Below are positions 33,928-43,151 of a stretch of 64,000 nt of DNA, in pieces; position 1 is the first letter of the stretch, and the number at the start of each line of letters is the position of its first letter. Source of the DNA: Hyphomonadaceae bacterium BL14 (GTDB lineage: Bacteria > Pseudomonadota > Alphaproteobacteria > Caulobacterales > Maricaulaceae). The notes under the pieces were generated by a model. It searched no databases. It was not told where the DNA came from and saw nothing but the letters and a program-made list of their open reading frames with translations. The translations under genes and the position numbers were made by a program. The stretch spans positions 670,076-734,075 of the forward strand of contig CP091242.1 of assembly GCA_027627705.1 (NCBI GenBank), in the 5' to 3' direction.

Positions 33928-35052
33928 TTAATAGCCGCTGAGCCTTGCGACCTCGCCCGCATTGAAGGCGTCATCGCCCAGATATTCGCCAGCGGCCTGG
34001 GCGCGCTTGTAGTACAGGCCGATATCGTATTCATCGGTCATGCCGACGCCGCCGAACATCTGGATGCCTTCGCTGGTGGACAGGCGTGACACGGCGGTGG
34101 CCTTCGCCTTGGCCGCGGCGCACCAGAGTGGTGCCTGGCTCGGCTGGGTGTCCAGCGTGGTGAGCGCGCGGCGCACCAGCGAGCGGGCCAGCTCCAGCTC
34201 GCCATACAGGTGGGCGGCGCGGTGCTGCAGGCCCTGGAAGGTCCCGATGGCGACGCCGAACTGTTCGCGCTCACGGATATAGTCGAGCGTCATATCAAAC
34301 GCGCGCTGGCCCACGCCCAGCGCCTCGGCGGCCTGGGCGGCGCGGCCAATGTCGAGGAGATGGCGGTAGGCCGCCTCCCTGTCCTCAGCCCCGCCCAGCA
34401 GCGCGTCGCCGTCCAGCTTCACGTCGTCAAAGGCGATATCGGCAGGCACATGGCTGTCCAGCGTTCGACGGGACGTGCGGGTGACCCCGGCGGCGTCCGG
34501 CGAGACCATAAACAGATTGATCTGGTCATCCTCGGTGCGCGCGGCCACGATCAGCAGGTCCGCGCCGGCACCATTGACCACATATTTCTTGGTGCCCGAA
34601 AGGCGGAAGCCATTGCCGTCCTTCACCGCTTTGGTCTGGACGTGGGACGGGTTGTGACGCGCCCGCTCGTCCAGGGCGAGGGCGATAACGGTCTCGCCCG
34701 CGGCAATCTTGGGCAGCCAGGCATCTTTCTGGGCGTCCGTGCCCGCCAGCTTGAAAGCACTGGCCCCCATGACCGCGGTGGACAGGAAGGGCGAGGCGGT
34801 CAGATTGCGCCCGATCTGTTCGAGCACCAGGCCGGCGGCGGCGCAGCCCATATCGACCCCGCCATGGTCTTCACTGACCAGAATGCCGCACCAGCCCATC
34901 TCGGCCATGGCGGACCACAGATCGCGCGAGAACCCTGCCGGGTCGCCGGCATCGCGCAGCTTGCGCAGGGCGGTGACCGGTGCCTGCTCTTCCAGGAATT
35001 GCTGGGCACCATCGCGCAGCATGGTCTCTTCTTCGTTCAGGACGAATGACAT
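33928..35052 (-). CDS. Acyl-CoA dehydrogenase family protein (second of pair)
   Basis: 374 residues of acyl-CoA dehydrogenase fold: an N-terminal helical domain with GWCGILVSEDHGGVDMG, a middle beta domain with GFRLSGTKKYVVNGAGAD, and a C-terminal helical domain with DYIREREQFGVAIGTFQGLQ and GIQMFGGVGMTDEYDIGLYY. FAD-dependent alpha,beta-desaturation of acyl-CoA is the family activity. It lies 28 bases after another, divergent acyl-CoA dehydrogenase gene. Such pairs (FadE28/29-like) can form heterotetramers acting on steroid or branched side chains; that is inference. Confidence 0.9.
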   Translation of the reverse strand: MSFVLNEEETMLRDGAQQFLEEQAPVTALRKLRDAGDPAGFSRDLWSAMAEMGWCGILVSEDHGGVDMGCAAAGLVLEQIGRNLTASPFLSTAVMGASAFKLAGTDAQKDAWLPKIAAGETVIALALDERARHNPSHVQTKAVKDGNGFRLSGTKKYVVNGAGADLLIVAARTEDDQINLFMVSPDAAGVTRTSRRTLDSHVPADIAFDDVKLDGDALLGGAEDREAAYRHLLDIGRAAQAAEALGVGQRAFDMTLDYIREREQFGVAIGTFQGLQHRAAHLYGELELARSLVRRALTTLDTQPSQAPLWCAAAKAKATAVSRLSTSEGIQMFGGVGMTDEYDIGLYYKRAQAAGEYLGDDAFNAGEVARLSGY

Positions 35053-35080
35053 CTTGGGTAATCCCCTGACTTAAATGGCT

Positions 35081-36259
35081 TCAGGCGCTCGGCAGATTGA
35101 GCACGCGCTTGGCAATGATGTTCAGCTGCACCTCGCTGGTGCCGCCCTCGATGGAGTTGGCGCGCGAGCGCAGCCAGGTCCGGGCTGCATCCCCGTCCGT
35201 GGGCTTGTCGCCTTCCCACAAGAGGCCGTCCGTGCCCAGCGCTGACATGTTGAGTTCGTGGCGGCGCTTGTTCAGCTCGGTGCCGACATATTTGAGCATG
35301 GAGGCGCGTGCGCCCACGCCCTCCCCATGGTCGCCCTCTTCCTTGGTGCGGCGCAAAGTGGCTTCAAAAGCAAGGCCATCGATGGTCAGGCGGGCGACAT
35401 CGCCGCGCAGGATCGGGTCGGCCAGGCGTCCGGTTTCGTCCAGCTCGCCGGACTGATGGGCGGCAGTGACGGGGTTCAGCCCGCCAAATGCGGCTTCGGA
35501 CACGATGCCCGCGCGTTCATGGCTGAGCAGGTACTTGGCGATCTCCCAGCCCTGGCCGGCCTTGCCCAGACGGTTGGCCACGAGCGCCTTGGCGTCATCA
35601 AAGAAGGTCTCGCAGAAGGGCGATTTGCCGGAGATGAGCTTGATCGGCTTGGTCGTCACGCCGGGCTGGTCCATGTCAATGAGCAGGAATGAGATGCCCA
35701 GATGCTTGGGCGCGTCGGCTTCGGTGCGCACCAGGGCGAAAATCCAGTCGGACTGGTCCGCATAGCTGGTCCAGACCTTCTGCCCGGTGACCGTGTAGTG
35801 ATCGCCTTGCAGCACGCCTTTGGTGCGCAGTGAGGCCAGGTCAGAGCCTGCGCCCGGCTCGGAATAGCCCTGGCACCAGCGGATTTCACCCCGCGCGATG
35901 GGGGGCAGATGCTCCAGCTTCTGCTCGTGGGTTCCGTATTTCAGGAGGGCCGGGCCGAGCATCCAGATGCCGAAACTGTCCAGCGGCGAGCGCGCCTTGA
36001 TGGCCTTCATTTCCTCTTTGAGGATGAAGGCTTCTTCCTTGGACAGGCCTGCGCCGCCGTATTCCTTGGGCCAGGTCGGGACCGTCCAGCCTTTTTCCAC
36101 CATGCGTTCGAGCCAGATTTTCTGATCTTCGCTGGTGAAGGTCCAGTTGCGGCCGCCCCAGCAGATATCGGCTTCGGAAGCGATGGGCTGGCGCAGGCTG
36201 GCGGGGCAATTGGCCTCCAGCCAGGCGCAGGTGTCTTTGCGGAATGTGTCGAGCGGCAT
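35081..36259 (-). CDS. Acyl-CoA dehydrogenase family protein (first of pair)
   Basis: 392 residues. FAD and substrate regions visible are WCQGYSEPGAGSDLASLRTK, TVTGQKVWTSYADQSDWIFA and the C-terminal WLRSRANSIEGGTSEVQLNI, where the Glu-Gly-Gly-Thr-Ser-Glu motif binds FAD. The start MPLDTFRKDTCAWLEANCP has GGGAGG just upstream on the minus strand. First gene of a two-gene operon with 33928-35052. Which of the two subunits carries the catalytic base cannot be settled by eye. Confidence 0.9.
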   Translation of the reverse strand: MPLDTFRKDTCAWLEANCPASLRQPIASEADICWGGRNWTFTSEDQKIWLERMVEKGWTVPTWPKEYGGAGLSKEEAFILKEEMKAIKARSPLDSFGIWMLGPALLKYGTHEQKLEHLPPIARGEIRWCQGYSEPGAGSDLASLRTKGVLQGDHYTVTGQKVWTSYADQSDWIFALVRTEADAPKHLGISFLLIDMDQPGVTTKPIKLISGKSPFCETFFDDAKALVANRLGKAGQGWEIAKYLLSHERAGIVSEAAFGGLNPVTAAHQSGELDETGRLADPILRGDVARLTIDGLAFEATLRRTKEEGDHGEGVGARASMLKYVGTELNKRRHELNMSALGTDGLLWEGDKPTDGDAARTWLRSRANSIEGGTSEVQLNIIAKRVLNLPSA

Positions 36260-36432
36260 GGTATTTCCTCCCTTACGTTGACGTAAAGGGTAAGCCGAAG
36301 CCGTGCGCCTGACCAGTCCCGCCGTGCGGACGCTTTGCGGCGAAACGGCGCGGGTGCCTTGCCACGCGCGCCCCAGCCGATAAGTAGCGGCAGACCGATG
36401 ACCACCCCTGCGCCCGTCCGGAGCCGCCGCCC

Positions 36433-37503
36433 ATGTCCAGCGCCATTCTGTCGATCCCGAAAGCCTATACCGAAACCGGCACGGACCGGGCGATGTTCTG
36501 GTGGCTGGTGATCATCGCGCTGTTCGTATGCGCCATGATCGTGGTGGGCGGGGCGACGCGCCTGACCGATTCCGGCCTGTCCATCACCGACTGGCGCCCG
36601 ATCACCGGGGCCATTCCGCCGCTAAGCCAGGAGGGCTGGGAGCGCGAGCTGGAGCGCTACCGCCAGATTCCCCAATACCAGGAAATCAATCGCGGCATGT
36701 CGATGAGCGATTTCCAGTTCATCTACTGGTGGGAATGGGGCCACCGTCAGCTAGGGCGCACGCTGGGCCTGGTCTATTTCCTGCCCTTCGTGTTTTTCCT
36801 GTGGAGCGGGCGTGCCCCGAAACGCCTGCGTCCCCGGCTCTGGGTGCTTTTCGTGCTGGGCGGGCTGCAGGGCGCGATCGGCTGGTGGATGGTGGCGTCC
36901 GGGCTCACCGAGCGTGTCGATGTCAGCCAGTACCGGCTCGCCACCCACCTCACCATGGCGTTCCTGATCCTGGGCCTGACCCTCTGGACGGCGCTGGAAT
37001 TGCGCCATGGCCAGACAAAGCTGGCCGTACGCTCACCCCTGTTCAAATGGAGCGCGATCTTCTGGGGTGCGGTGATGGTCCAGGTCGCGCTGGGCGCTTT
37101 CGTGGCCGGGCTCAATGCGGGGCAGATCTATACCAGCTGGCCGGGCTTTAACGGCCAGCTCTGGCCGCAGGACTATCTCTCCGGGCTGCCGCTCTGGCAG
37201 GCGGTGTTTGAAAGCCGCCCGGCGGTGCAATTGCAGCACCGGTGGGCGGGCTATGCCCTGGCGGCAGGCGGGCTGGCGCTGGCCTTGCTTTGGCGGCGCA
37301 GCGGCGATGTGATCATGGGGCGGTTTGCGCTGGTGATGCTGACCGCGCTGTTCGCCCAGATCGCGCTGGGGATCCTGACCCTGGTGAATGCGGCACCGCT
37401 GTCGCTGTCGCTGGCTCACCAGGCGGGCGCGATTGTTCTCTTCCTGACTGCTGGAGCAGCGGCCTGGGCGTCCGCGCGGGCGGTGCGGGCCGGGACGGCC
37501 TAG
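36433..37503 (+). CDS. ctaA: Heme A synthase (COX15/CtaA)
   Basis: 356 residues with eight membrane helices. It oxidises the C8 methyl of heme O to make heme A for cytochrome aa3 oxidase. The four heme-ligand histidines are in EWGHRQLGR, YRLATHLTMAF, VQLQHRWAGY and LSLAHQAGAI. The WWLVIIALFVCAMIVVGGAT helix and the TRLTDSGLSITDWRPITG loop are diagnostic of the alphaproteobacterial/mitochondrial type. The 3' end overlaps the convergent lipoprotein gene by 4 bases. Confidence 0.95.
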   Translation: MSSAILSIPKAYTETGTDRAMFWWLVIIALFVCAMIVVGGATRLTDSGLSITDWRPITGAIPPLSQEGWERELERYRQIPQYQEINRGMSMSDFQFIYWWEWGHRQLGRTLGLVYFLPFVFFLWSGRAPKRLRPRLWVLFVLGGLQGAIGWWMVASGLTERVDVSQYRLATHLTMAFLILGLTLWTALELRHGQTKLAVRSPLFKWSAIFWGAVMVQVALGAFVAGLNAGQIYTSWPGFNGQLWPQDYLSGLPLWQAVFESRPAVQLQHRWAGYALAAGGLALALLWRRSGDVIMGRFALVMLTALFAQIALGILTLVNAAPLSLSLAHQAGAIVLFLTAGAAAWASARAVRAGTA

Positions 37504-38540
37504 CTGTCGTCGGCCAGCACGGTGCGCGTGATCACTTCGCGGGCAATCAGCTTCAGGCTGCCGTCGCCGCGGTCATAAGCGGCGGCTATGCCCGATGCGA
37601 AGGCACCGCCGCCAAAATTGGCGTCGGTGACGGCCAGGGCGGATGGCTCGTTGAAGCCCGGCGCGCCCAGGCCCGCATCGAAGCGGACCGTGGCGATGAG
37701 CGCGAGATTGCGTGCATCCAGCACCTGCATCAGCCCGGTATCGGGCGACACCATCAGGGCTGCGGGCCGGCCCAGCAATTCACTGTAGGCGATGTTGGAA
37801 CCGGGCAGGCGATCGGTGCGGGCACGCACATCGCCATTGGCGCTGATGCGCGCCAGTCCGGCGGTGGGACCGCCTATGATGAGATCACCATCCGGTGCCG
37901 CGGCGCAGGAGCGGGCCGGGAAGGGTAGGGCGCGGGTTTCGCGCAGGCGCACCTGCAGGCCGTCGCCGCCCGCATCGCTCAGGCGCACAATGCGTGCTTC
38001 CTCGCCATCGCCCAGGATCGCCAGGTCGACATAGCCGATCCCTTCGCCGAACAGGCACAGGCTGGCCCCGCCCGGCATGTCGCCTTCGAGCGGCAGCTCG
38101 ATCACGTCGTCCACCGCACGCACAACCACGAAAGCGCGCAGCGCGCCGTTTTCGTCCATGGCGAAAATCATCGGCAGGGTCTCGCCGCGCAGCGGGAAGC
38201 CGCCTGTGCCGGCCAGGCCATTCAGGCGCGGGCCGGACCCTGTGATCACTTCGCGCCCGTCAATATTGAAGACCGAGATCCCGCCCTGCAGGCTGGCTGC
38301 CGCGAGCAATCCGTTGCCCGGCGATTCCGCATCCGCCAGAAAGGCCAGGTCGCGTGCGCCGCCCGGGGCGCTGAAGGAGCCCGTAACAATGGCGGTGCGT
38401 TCAGTCTCGCCGGGATCGGCGGCCTGTTCCTCGCCCGGAAAGAAGTTGCATCCGGCCAGCGCGGCCGACAGCGCGGCAGCGGCCAGCACACGGGTGAGGG
38501 GGGCGTGACGCAGGCGGGCGGACAGGGCGGCAGGCAGCAT
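37500..38540 (-). CDS. Lipoprotein with beta-propeller-like (phytase-like) repeats
   Basis: 346 residues. The signal peptide ends in a lipobox LAGC (Cys about residue 31). The body has repeated GG(I/L)...VFNIDGREV, FAMDENGALRAFVV, GYVDLAILGDGEEARIVRL and SPDTGLMQVLDARNL segments, which look like beta-propeller blades and recall bacterial beta-propeller phytases. The calcium-binding acidic clusters of true phytases are not obvious, so enzymatic activity is doubtful. The ATG at 38540 starts the signal peptide. Convergent with ctaA. Confidence 0.72.
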   Translation of the reverse strand: MLPAALSARLRHAPLTRVLAAAALSAALAGCNFFPGEEQAADPGETERTAIVTGSFSAPGGARDLAFLADAESPGNGLLAAASLQGGISVFNIDGREVITGSGPRLNGLAGTGGFPLRGETLPMIFAMDENGALRAFVVVRAVDDVIELPLEGDMPGGASLCLFGEGIGYVDLAILGDGEEARIVRLSDAGGDGLQVRLRETRALPFPARSCAAAPDGDLIIGGPTAGLARISANGDVRARTDRLPGSNIAYSELLGRPAALMVSPDTGLMQVLDARNLALIATVRFDAGLGAPGFNEPSALAVTDANFGGGAFASGIAAAYDRGDGSLKLIAREVITRTVLADDS

Positions 38541-38836
38541 GATCAGATATCTCGGCTCGATGCGCCCGCGCAGTGACGGGCTGACTGGGCAGCAATGGTA
38601 CATGGCGGCGCGCGCGCCGTCACATGCCCGATGTATGTCGTATCAGCCGCGGATCGAGGGGCTGATCCCGGCCTTCGAATGATGCGGTATTCCAATACCT
38701 GGTTCTCAAGAGCATGATTTCACATGCGTTTCACAAGCCCTATTGACCCGTGCAGAAGTCGCGCGTAGACACCGCGCCAGATCGCGTCCGGGATGGTCCC
38801 GAAACGCGGGTCAAGTCTGTCTCTGAGGCTCCTGTT

Positions 38837-39301
38837 ATGAAGACCTTTACCGCCAAGCCAGCGGACGTCGAGCACAAATGGATCGTGATCGATGCGGAAG
38901 GCGCCATTGTCGGCCGTCTCGCCGCCTTCATCGCCACCCGTCTGCGCGGCAAGCACCGCCCTGATTTCACGCCGCATATCGACACGGGCGACCATGTGAT
39001 CGTCATCAATGCCGAGAAAGTGGTGTTCACCGGCCGCAAGTTCGCCAACAAGCGGTATTACCGCCACACCGGTCATCCGGGCGGTATCAAGGAAACCTCG
39101 CCCCGCCGCATTCTGGAGGGCCGTTTCCCCGAGCGCGTGGTCGAGCAGGCCGTCAAGCGCATGCTGCCCAAGGAAAGCCCGCTGGCACGCGCCCAGTTTT
39201 CCAAGCTGCGCGTCTATGCCGGCGGTGAGCATCCGCACCAGGCGCAGACCCCTGAAGTCCTCGACTTCAAATCCCTGAACGCCAAGAACGCGCGGAGCTG
39301 A
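38837..39301 (+). CDS. rplM: 50S ribosomal protein L13
   Basis: 154 residues. Characteristic segments are [59 protein letters not shown] and [17 protein letters not shown] lies before the ATG. It is followed 2 bases later by rpsI, the conserved L13-S9 operon. Confidence 0.98.
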   Translation: MKTFTAKPADVEHKWIVIDAEGAIVGRLAAFIATRLRGKHRPDFTPHIDTGDHVIVINAEKVVFTGRKFANKRYYRHTGHPGGIKETSPRRILEGRFPERVVEQAVKRMLPKESPLARAQFSKLRVYAGGEHPHQAQTPEVLDFKSLNAKNARS

Positions 39302-39303
39302 TC

Positions 39304-39807
39304 ATGTCCGAACAAACCCGTTCCCTCGAGGACCTGAAATCCGCACTGCAGGACGCCGGCTCGCCGGTCGTTCCCGAAGCTGTGTCCGAGCAGGTTCTGG
39401 CCGAGCCGAAAATCGACGAGCATGGCCGCGCCTATGCCACCGGCAAGCGCAAGAACGCCGTGGCGCGCGTCTGGATCAAGCCGGGTGCCGGCAAGATCAC
39501 GATCAATGGCCGCGAGCAGACCGTCTATTTCGCGCGTCCTGTCCTGCGCATGCTGCTGCAGCAGCCCTTCGAAACGGCCTCGCGCGTCGACCAGTATGAT
39601 GTGGTCGCTACGGTCACCGGCGGCGGTCTGTCGGGCCAGGCCGGCGCGGTGCGTCATGGCATCTCCAAGGCGCTGACCTACTATGAGCCCACCCTGCGCG
39701 GCGTGCTCAAGGCCGGCGGCTTCCTGACCCGCGACAGCCGCGTGGTCGAGCGCAAGAAGTACGGCAAGAAGAAAGCCCGCCGGAGCTTCCAGTTCTCCAA
39801 GCGCTAG
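39304..39807 (+). CDS. rpsI: 30S ribosomal protein S9
   Basis: 167 residues. The conserved core is [39 protein letters not shown] and the C-terminal [15 protein letters not shown] tail that reaches the P-site tRNA. The roughly 40-residue acidic N-terminal extension is typical of alphaproteobacteria. Last gene of the rplM-rpsI operon; a terminator follows. Confidence 0.98.
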   Translation: MSEQTRSLEDLKSALQDAGSPVVPEAVSEQVLAEPKIDEHGRAYATGKRKNAVARVWIKPGAGKITINGREQTVYFARPVLRMLLQQPFETASRVDQYDVVATVTGGGLSGQAGAVRHGISKALTYYEPTLRGVLKAGGFLTRDSRVVERKKYGKKKARRSFQFSKR

Positions 39808-39836
39808 ACACTTTTTGCTTGCACACCATACCAAGG

Positions 39837-39865
39837 CGGGCGGCTCCATCGGGCCGCCCGTTTTT
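39837..39865 (+). terminator. Rho-independent terminator of rplM-rpsI
   Basis: CGGGCGGC pairs with GCCGCCCG over an 8-base loop, followed by TTTTT. Confidence 0.92.
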
Positions 39866-39990
39866 GCGTTGCGGCTGGTGGAGCGCGCGCGGCAGATCGC
39901 GCCTCCCCTTGATGGTGGCCGCATGCTATGCCGACCCTTCACGATCCGGGCGGGGGCCTCCGCCTTCGCCTTCATTGAGCCCTGGTGCTG

Positions 39991-40764
39991 ATGACCCGAT
40001 CTGTCCCGTTCCCGCGCCTGACCGTGCTGATCCCGGCGCTGAACGAGGCCGACAGCATTGACGCGGTCGTGCGCGAGGCCCGCGACGTCATCACCGCCGC
40101 GATTCCCGAGACCGATTTCATCGTCATTGATGATGGCAGCACGGACGGCACCGCAGACGCGCTGACCGGCCTTATCGCTGAAGACACCCGCATCCGTCTG
40201 GTCCGCCACCCCAGACGCTCGGGCAAGAGCGCAGCGCTGCGCACCGGCATGATCGCCGCGCGCTCGCTCTGGGTCGCCACCATGGACGGGGACGGGCAGG
40301 ACGATCCACGCTCCATTCTCGACATGGCCGCCGAGGTCGATCTTGAGTCTGTGGGCGAGCGCGCGCTGGTGGCGGGCTGGCGCGCCAACCGCACGGACGG
40401 AAACAGCCGCAAATTCGCCTCGCGCTTTGCCAATGGCCTGCGGCGCAGTCTCCTCAATGATGATTGCCCGGACACCGCCTGCGGGCTGAAGCTGATCGTG
40501 CGCGATCTGTTTCTGGCCATGCCCTTCTTTGACGCGCTGCACCGTTACATCCCGGCCTTCACCAAGCATCTGGGTTTTGGCTATGTCAGCGTGAAGGTCG
40601 TCAACCGGCCAAGAGCTGCGGGCGAGTCGAAATACACCAATCTCGGCCGAGCTTTCGCGGGGCTTTTTGATTTGATGGGTGTGATCTGGCTGATGCGCCG
40701 CACGCATACACCGGGTCCGCAGCTTCTGCTGGGCCGCAGCCCAAGTGAAGGGTCAGGCCGATGA
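39991..40764 (+). CDS. Family 2 glycosyltransferase (polyprenyl-phosphate sugar synthase-like)
   Basis: 257 residues, GT-A fold. Family marks are TVLIPALNEADSIDAVV, FIVIDDGSTDGTADAL and MDGDGQDDPRSI (DxD-type metal site). The C-terminal FVSVKV-type strand and LGRAFAGLFDLMGVIWLMRR form a membrane-associating tail. It resembles dolichyl/undecaprenyl-phosphate mannose or glucose synthases, which would supply lipid-linked sugar to the GT39-type transferase whose gene overlaps it by 4 bases. The start is uncertain (GTG 39985 or ATG 39991). Confidence 0.88.
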   Translation: MTRSVPFPRLTVLIPALNEADSIDAVVREARDVITAAIPETDFIVIDDGSTDGTADALTGLIAEDTRIRLVRHPRRSGKSAALRTGMIAARSLWVATMDGDGQDDPRSILDMAAEVDLESVGERALVAGWRANRTDGNSRKFASRFANGLRRSLLNDDCPDTACGLKLIVRDLFLAMPFFDALHRYIPAFTKHLGFGYVSVKVVNRPRAAGESKYTNLGRAFAGLFDLMGVIWLMRRTHTPGPQLLLGRSPSEGSGR

Positions 40765-42464
40765 CTGCCGGGTTCGCTGCCTTGCTGACGCCTGGCCCCA
40801 AGGGCGGGCTGAACCCGGCGGCGTTCGCCTGCCTTCTGGTGCTGGCGCTGGCGGCGATGTTGCCGGGATTCTTCACCATCCCGGCCATGGATCGCGATGA
40901 GTCGCGCTACGCCCAGGCCAGCCGTCAGATGATGGAGACCGGTGACTTCATCGATATCCGCTTCCAGGACGAGGCGCGCCACAAACAGCCCGTGGGGTCC
41001 TATTGGGCGCAGGTCGTCACCAGTACGCCGTTTGGCGGCGCGCAGGCGCCGATCTGGGCGCACCGCCTGCCCAGCCTCTTCGGGATCATCGCCGCCGTGC
41101 TGATGACGGGATGGCTGGGCGCGCGCCTGTTCTCCCCGGGGGTGGGGCTGGCCGCCGGAATCGTGCTGGCTGTGTGCCTGACCGCCCAGGTGGAGGCGCG
41201 CACCGCCAAGACCGACGCGCTGCTGCTCGGCTTCGGCATGCTGGCGCAAATCTCGTTGGCCATGCTGGCGCTGAAAGTGACGCAGGTCAGACCCCGCTTC
41301 ATCGGGTGGCCGCTGGCCCTGTGGGCGGCGACCGGGGCGTGCATCCTGATCAAGGGTCCCATCTTCACGATGGTGACCGCGCTCACCCTGGCCGGATACA
41401 TCGCTCTGACGCGCGATTTCGGATTGCTGCGCCGAATTCGCCCGGGGCTGGGCCTGCTGACGGCCGCGGCTATCGCCGCGCCCTGGCTGATCGCCATCAC
41501 AGTCGTGACCGATGGCGCTTTCCTGGCCGAAGCTGTCGGCTGGTCCATGCTGCGTAAGGTGTCCGAAGCCGCCGAGAACCATACCGGCCCGCTGGGCTTT
41601 CACCTCATGCTCTCGCCGGTCACGCTGTGGCCTGCCGCCGCGCTTCTGGGTCTCGCGGCGCTGGCCGCCTGGCGCCATCGCGCAGACCGCACGGTGCTGT
41701 TCCTGGTCGCCTGGATCATCCCCACCTGGCTGGTGTTCGAGCTGGTAACCACCAAGCTGCCCCACTATGTGCTGCCGGTCTTCCCCGCCATCGCCATCCT
41801 GATGGGCCTTGCCCTGGGCGATGCGCGCGGCCTGCTGGCCGGCTGGCGGTCGCGGGTGTTTCATGGCGTCGTGGCCGCCGCCGTGCTCGTGGTGTCCGGC
41901 GTTCTGATCGCGCTGCCGATCGCGGGCCATATCGAGTTTAACGGTGTGATCGGCCTGACGGCCTGGATTGCCGCCGGCGCAGGAGTGCTGGCCCTGATCA
42001 CCGTGCTGGCGCTGGTTTTCGCCCCGTCCCTGCGCACGCTGACCGCGTCCGGCGTGGCGGCCACGGGGCTGTATGCGGCGATGTTTGGCGTGGTGATCCC
42101 GAACATCGACCCGATGTGGCCGTCCGAGCGGATCAGCCAAGTGGTGAGCACGCTGGAAGGATGCGACGCTCTGACCATCGCCACGCTGGGCTATCGCGAA
42201 CCCTCCAATGCCTTCTATCTCGGGACAGAGGCTTTGCTGGCGGATAATGCCGACGCCGCCGCCGGTGTGCTGGCCCGCGACCCCGCCTGCGGCCTGGCCA
42301 TCGTGGATGGCATTGAACGCGAAGGCTTTGACGCGGCGCTGGCCGAACGCGGCCTGACCGTGCGCGAACTGGCCACGGTCTCGGGCCACAACCTGGTCAA
42401 GGGCACAGAGCTGGAGATGACGCTGCTGGTGAGTGCGGGCTCGGCGCTGCGGCTGGCGGAGTAG
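40761..42464 (+). CDS. GT39/ArnT-like membrane glycosyltransferase
   Basis: 567 residues with about 12 membrane helices. After the first helix comes the MDRDESRYAQA loop, whose acidic residues are the catalytic signature of PMT/ArnT GT-C enzymes. RHKQPVGSYW and the VTTKLPHYVLPVFPAIAIL segment are also typical. It probably moves a sugar from the lipid carrier made by the overlapping GT2 gene onto lipid A, a protein or a surface polymer. The C-terminal about 120 residues form a soluble periplasmic domain. The acceptor is not known. Confidence 0.88.
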   Translation: MTAGFAALLTPGPKGGLNPAAFACLLVLALAAMLPGFFTIPAMDRDESRYAQASRQMMETGDFIDIRFQDEARHKQPVGSYWAQVVTSTPFGGAQAPIWAHRLPSLFGIIAAVLMTGWLGARLFSPGVGLAAGIVLAVCLTAQVEARTAKTDALLLGFGMLAQISLAMLALKVTQVRPRFIGWPLALWAATGACILIKGPIFTMVTALTLAGYIALTRDFGLLRRIRPGLGLLTAAAIAAPWLIAITVVTDGAFLAEAVGWSMLRKVSEAAENHTGPLGFHLMLSPVTLWPAAALLGLAALAAWRHRADRTVLFLVAWIIPTWLVFELVTTKLPHYVLPVFPAIAILMGLALGDARGLLAGWRSRVFHGVVAAAVLVVSGVLIALPIAGHIEFNGVIGLTAWIAAGAGVLALITVLALVFAPSLRTLTASGVAATGLYAAMFGVVIPNIDPMWPSERISQVVSTLEGCDALTIATLGYREPSNAFYLGTEALLADNADAAAGVLARDPACGLAIVDGIEREGFDAALAERGLTVRELATVSGHNLVKGTELEMTLLVSAGSALRLAE

Positions 42465-42485
42465 GGGGCGGCTGATCCCCTGTTT

Positions 42486-42515
42486 TCCCGGAACTTGCGC
42501 TGCAAGTATCCGGGA
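42486..42515. repeat. REP-like hairpin with TCCCGGA arms (first)
   Basis: TCCCGGA, then ACTTGC-GCT-GCAAGT, then a bulged A and TCCGGGA. It lies 22 bases after the GT39 stop. Confidence 0.65.
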
Positions 42516-42568
42516 CCCAACACGATACATCTCAGCGGCGTCGACAATGGACAAGCCCGGTGGATGGC

Positions 42569-42598
42569 TCCCGGATAGCCGCTTCGCGGCTTCCGGGA
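42569..42598. repeat. REP-like hairpin with TCCCGGA arms (second)
   Basis: TCCCGGA-T-AGCCGC-TTC-GCGGCT-TCCGGGA folds as a perfect hairpin apart from one unpaired T. The outer arms are identical to the hairpin at 42486, so the two form a pair about 80 bases apart. Confidence 0.65.
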
Positions 42599-42688
42599 AG
42601 GCAGTGTGTGTTGGTTTGATCACCGTCACCTGTGACATCCGCCCACGCTGACCCGCCGCGCGGCCTGAAGCCGGCGGGGAGGGCGGGG

Positions 42689-42786
42689 TGCGCGCGGCAG
42701 GTCCCTTAAGGACCGCTGCGTGGCTGTGGCCTGGCCGCAAGGCCAGGCGGTATGGCCGGCGGGTCCGGGGGGACCTGCCGCGCGCA
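42689..42786. other. Structured palindromic element in gene-free GC-rich region
   Basis: A perfect 17-bp inverted repeat (TGCGCGCGGCAGGTCCC at 42689-42705 and its complement at 42770-42786) encloses an inner hairpin CCTGGCC-GCAA-GGCCAGG (42730-42747). The whole could fold into a branched RNA or be a small non-autonomous palindromic element. The surrounding 42465-43540 has no credible gene. Confidence 0.55.
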
Positions 42787-43092
42787 GCGGCGTTATCCGG
42801 GCGTCGGCTCCCGCAGATTATCCCCGCAGGACTTGGCTGCCGAACGGGCGTGGACGGGGCCGATTGCACCCCGCCGCGTCACGCATCATCAGGTCCGCCG
42901 GTGATGCCTGGTCTCAGCGCCCGCCCCCCGCGGCCTAGAGCCTTGCCCCCGGGCCCTGGCTGCAGGGCGTGACCCGAAGGCCGGGCCTTGCAGCGGGGAC
43001 TGGCGGCGCGGCCCAGTGGCTGGGCGGGAGGAATCGTCCTCCGGGCGCGTCCGTACGGACATCACCGGCGCCTGACCGTCCGAACAGGCCGT

Positions 43093-43151
43093 GAGGCGGC
43101 GGCCAGGCCGCCTCGCCCGCTCTTTTGCGGCCGGGCGCGTCACCCGGCCGC
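43093..43151. repeat. Two adjacent strong GC hairpins
   Basis: GAGGCGGC/GCCGCCTC (43093-43114) is followed by CGCCCGCTCTTTT. Next comes GCGGCCGGG/CCCGGCCGC (43127-43151). They end the palindrome-rich zone before the AT-rich cassette starts. The first, with its T4 run, could act as a terminator. Confidence 0.5.

Noticed and set aside
40581..42869. 762-codon minus-strand ORF
   Set aside because: It is the shadow of the two glycosyltransferase genes, low-complexity and rich in Gln/Arg/His, without domains.
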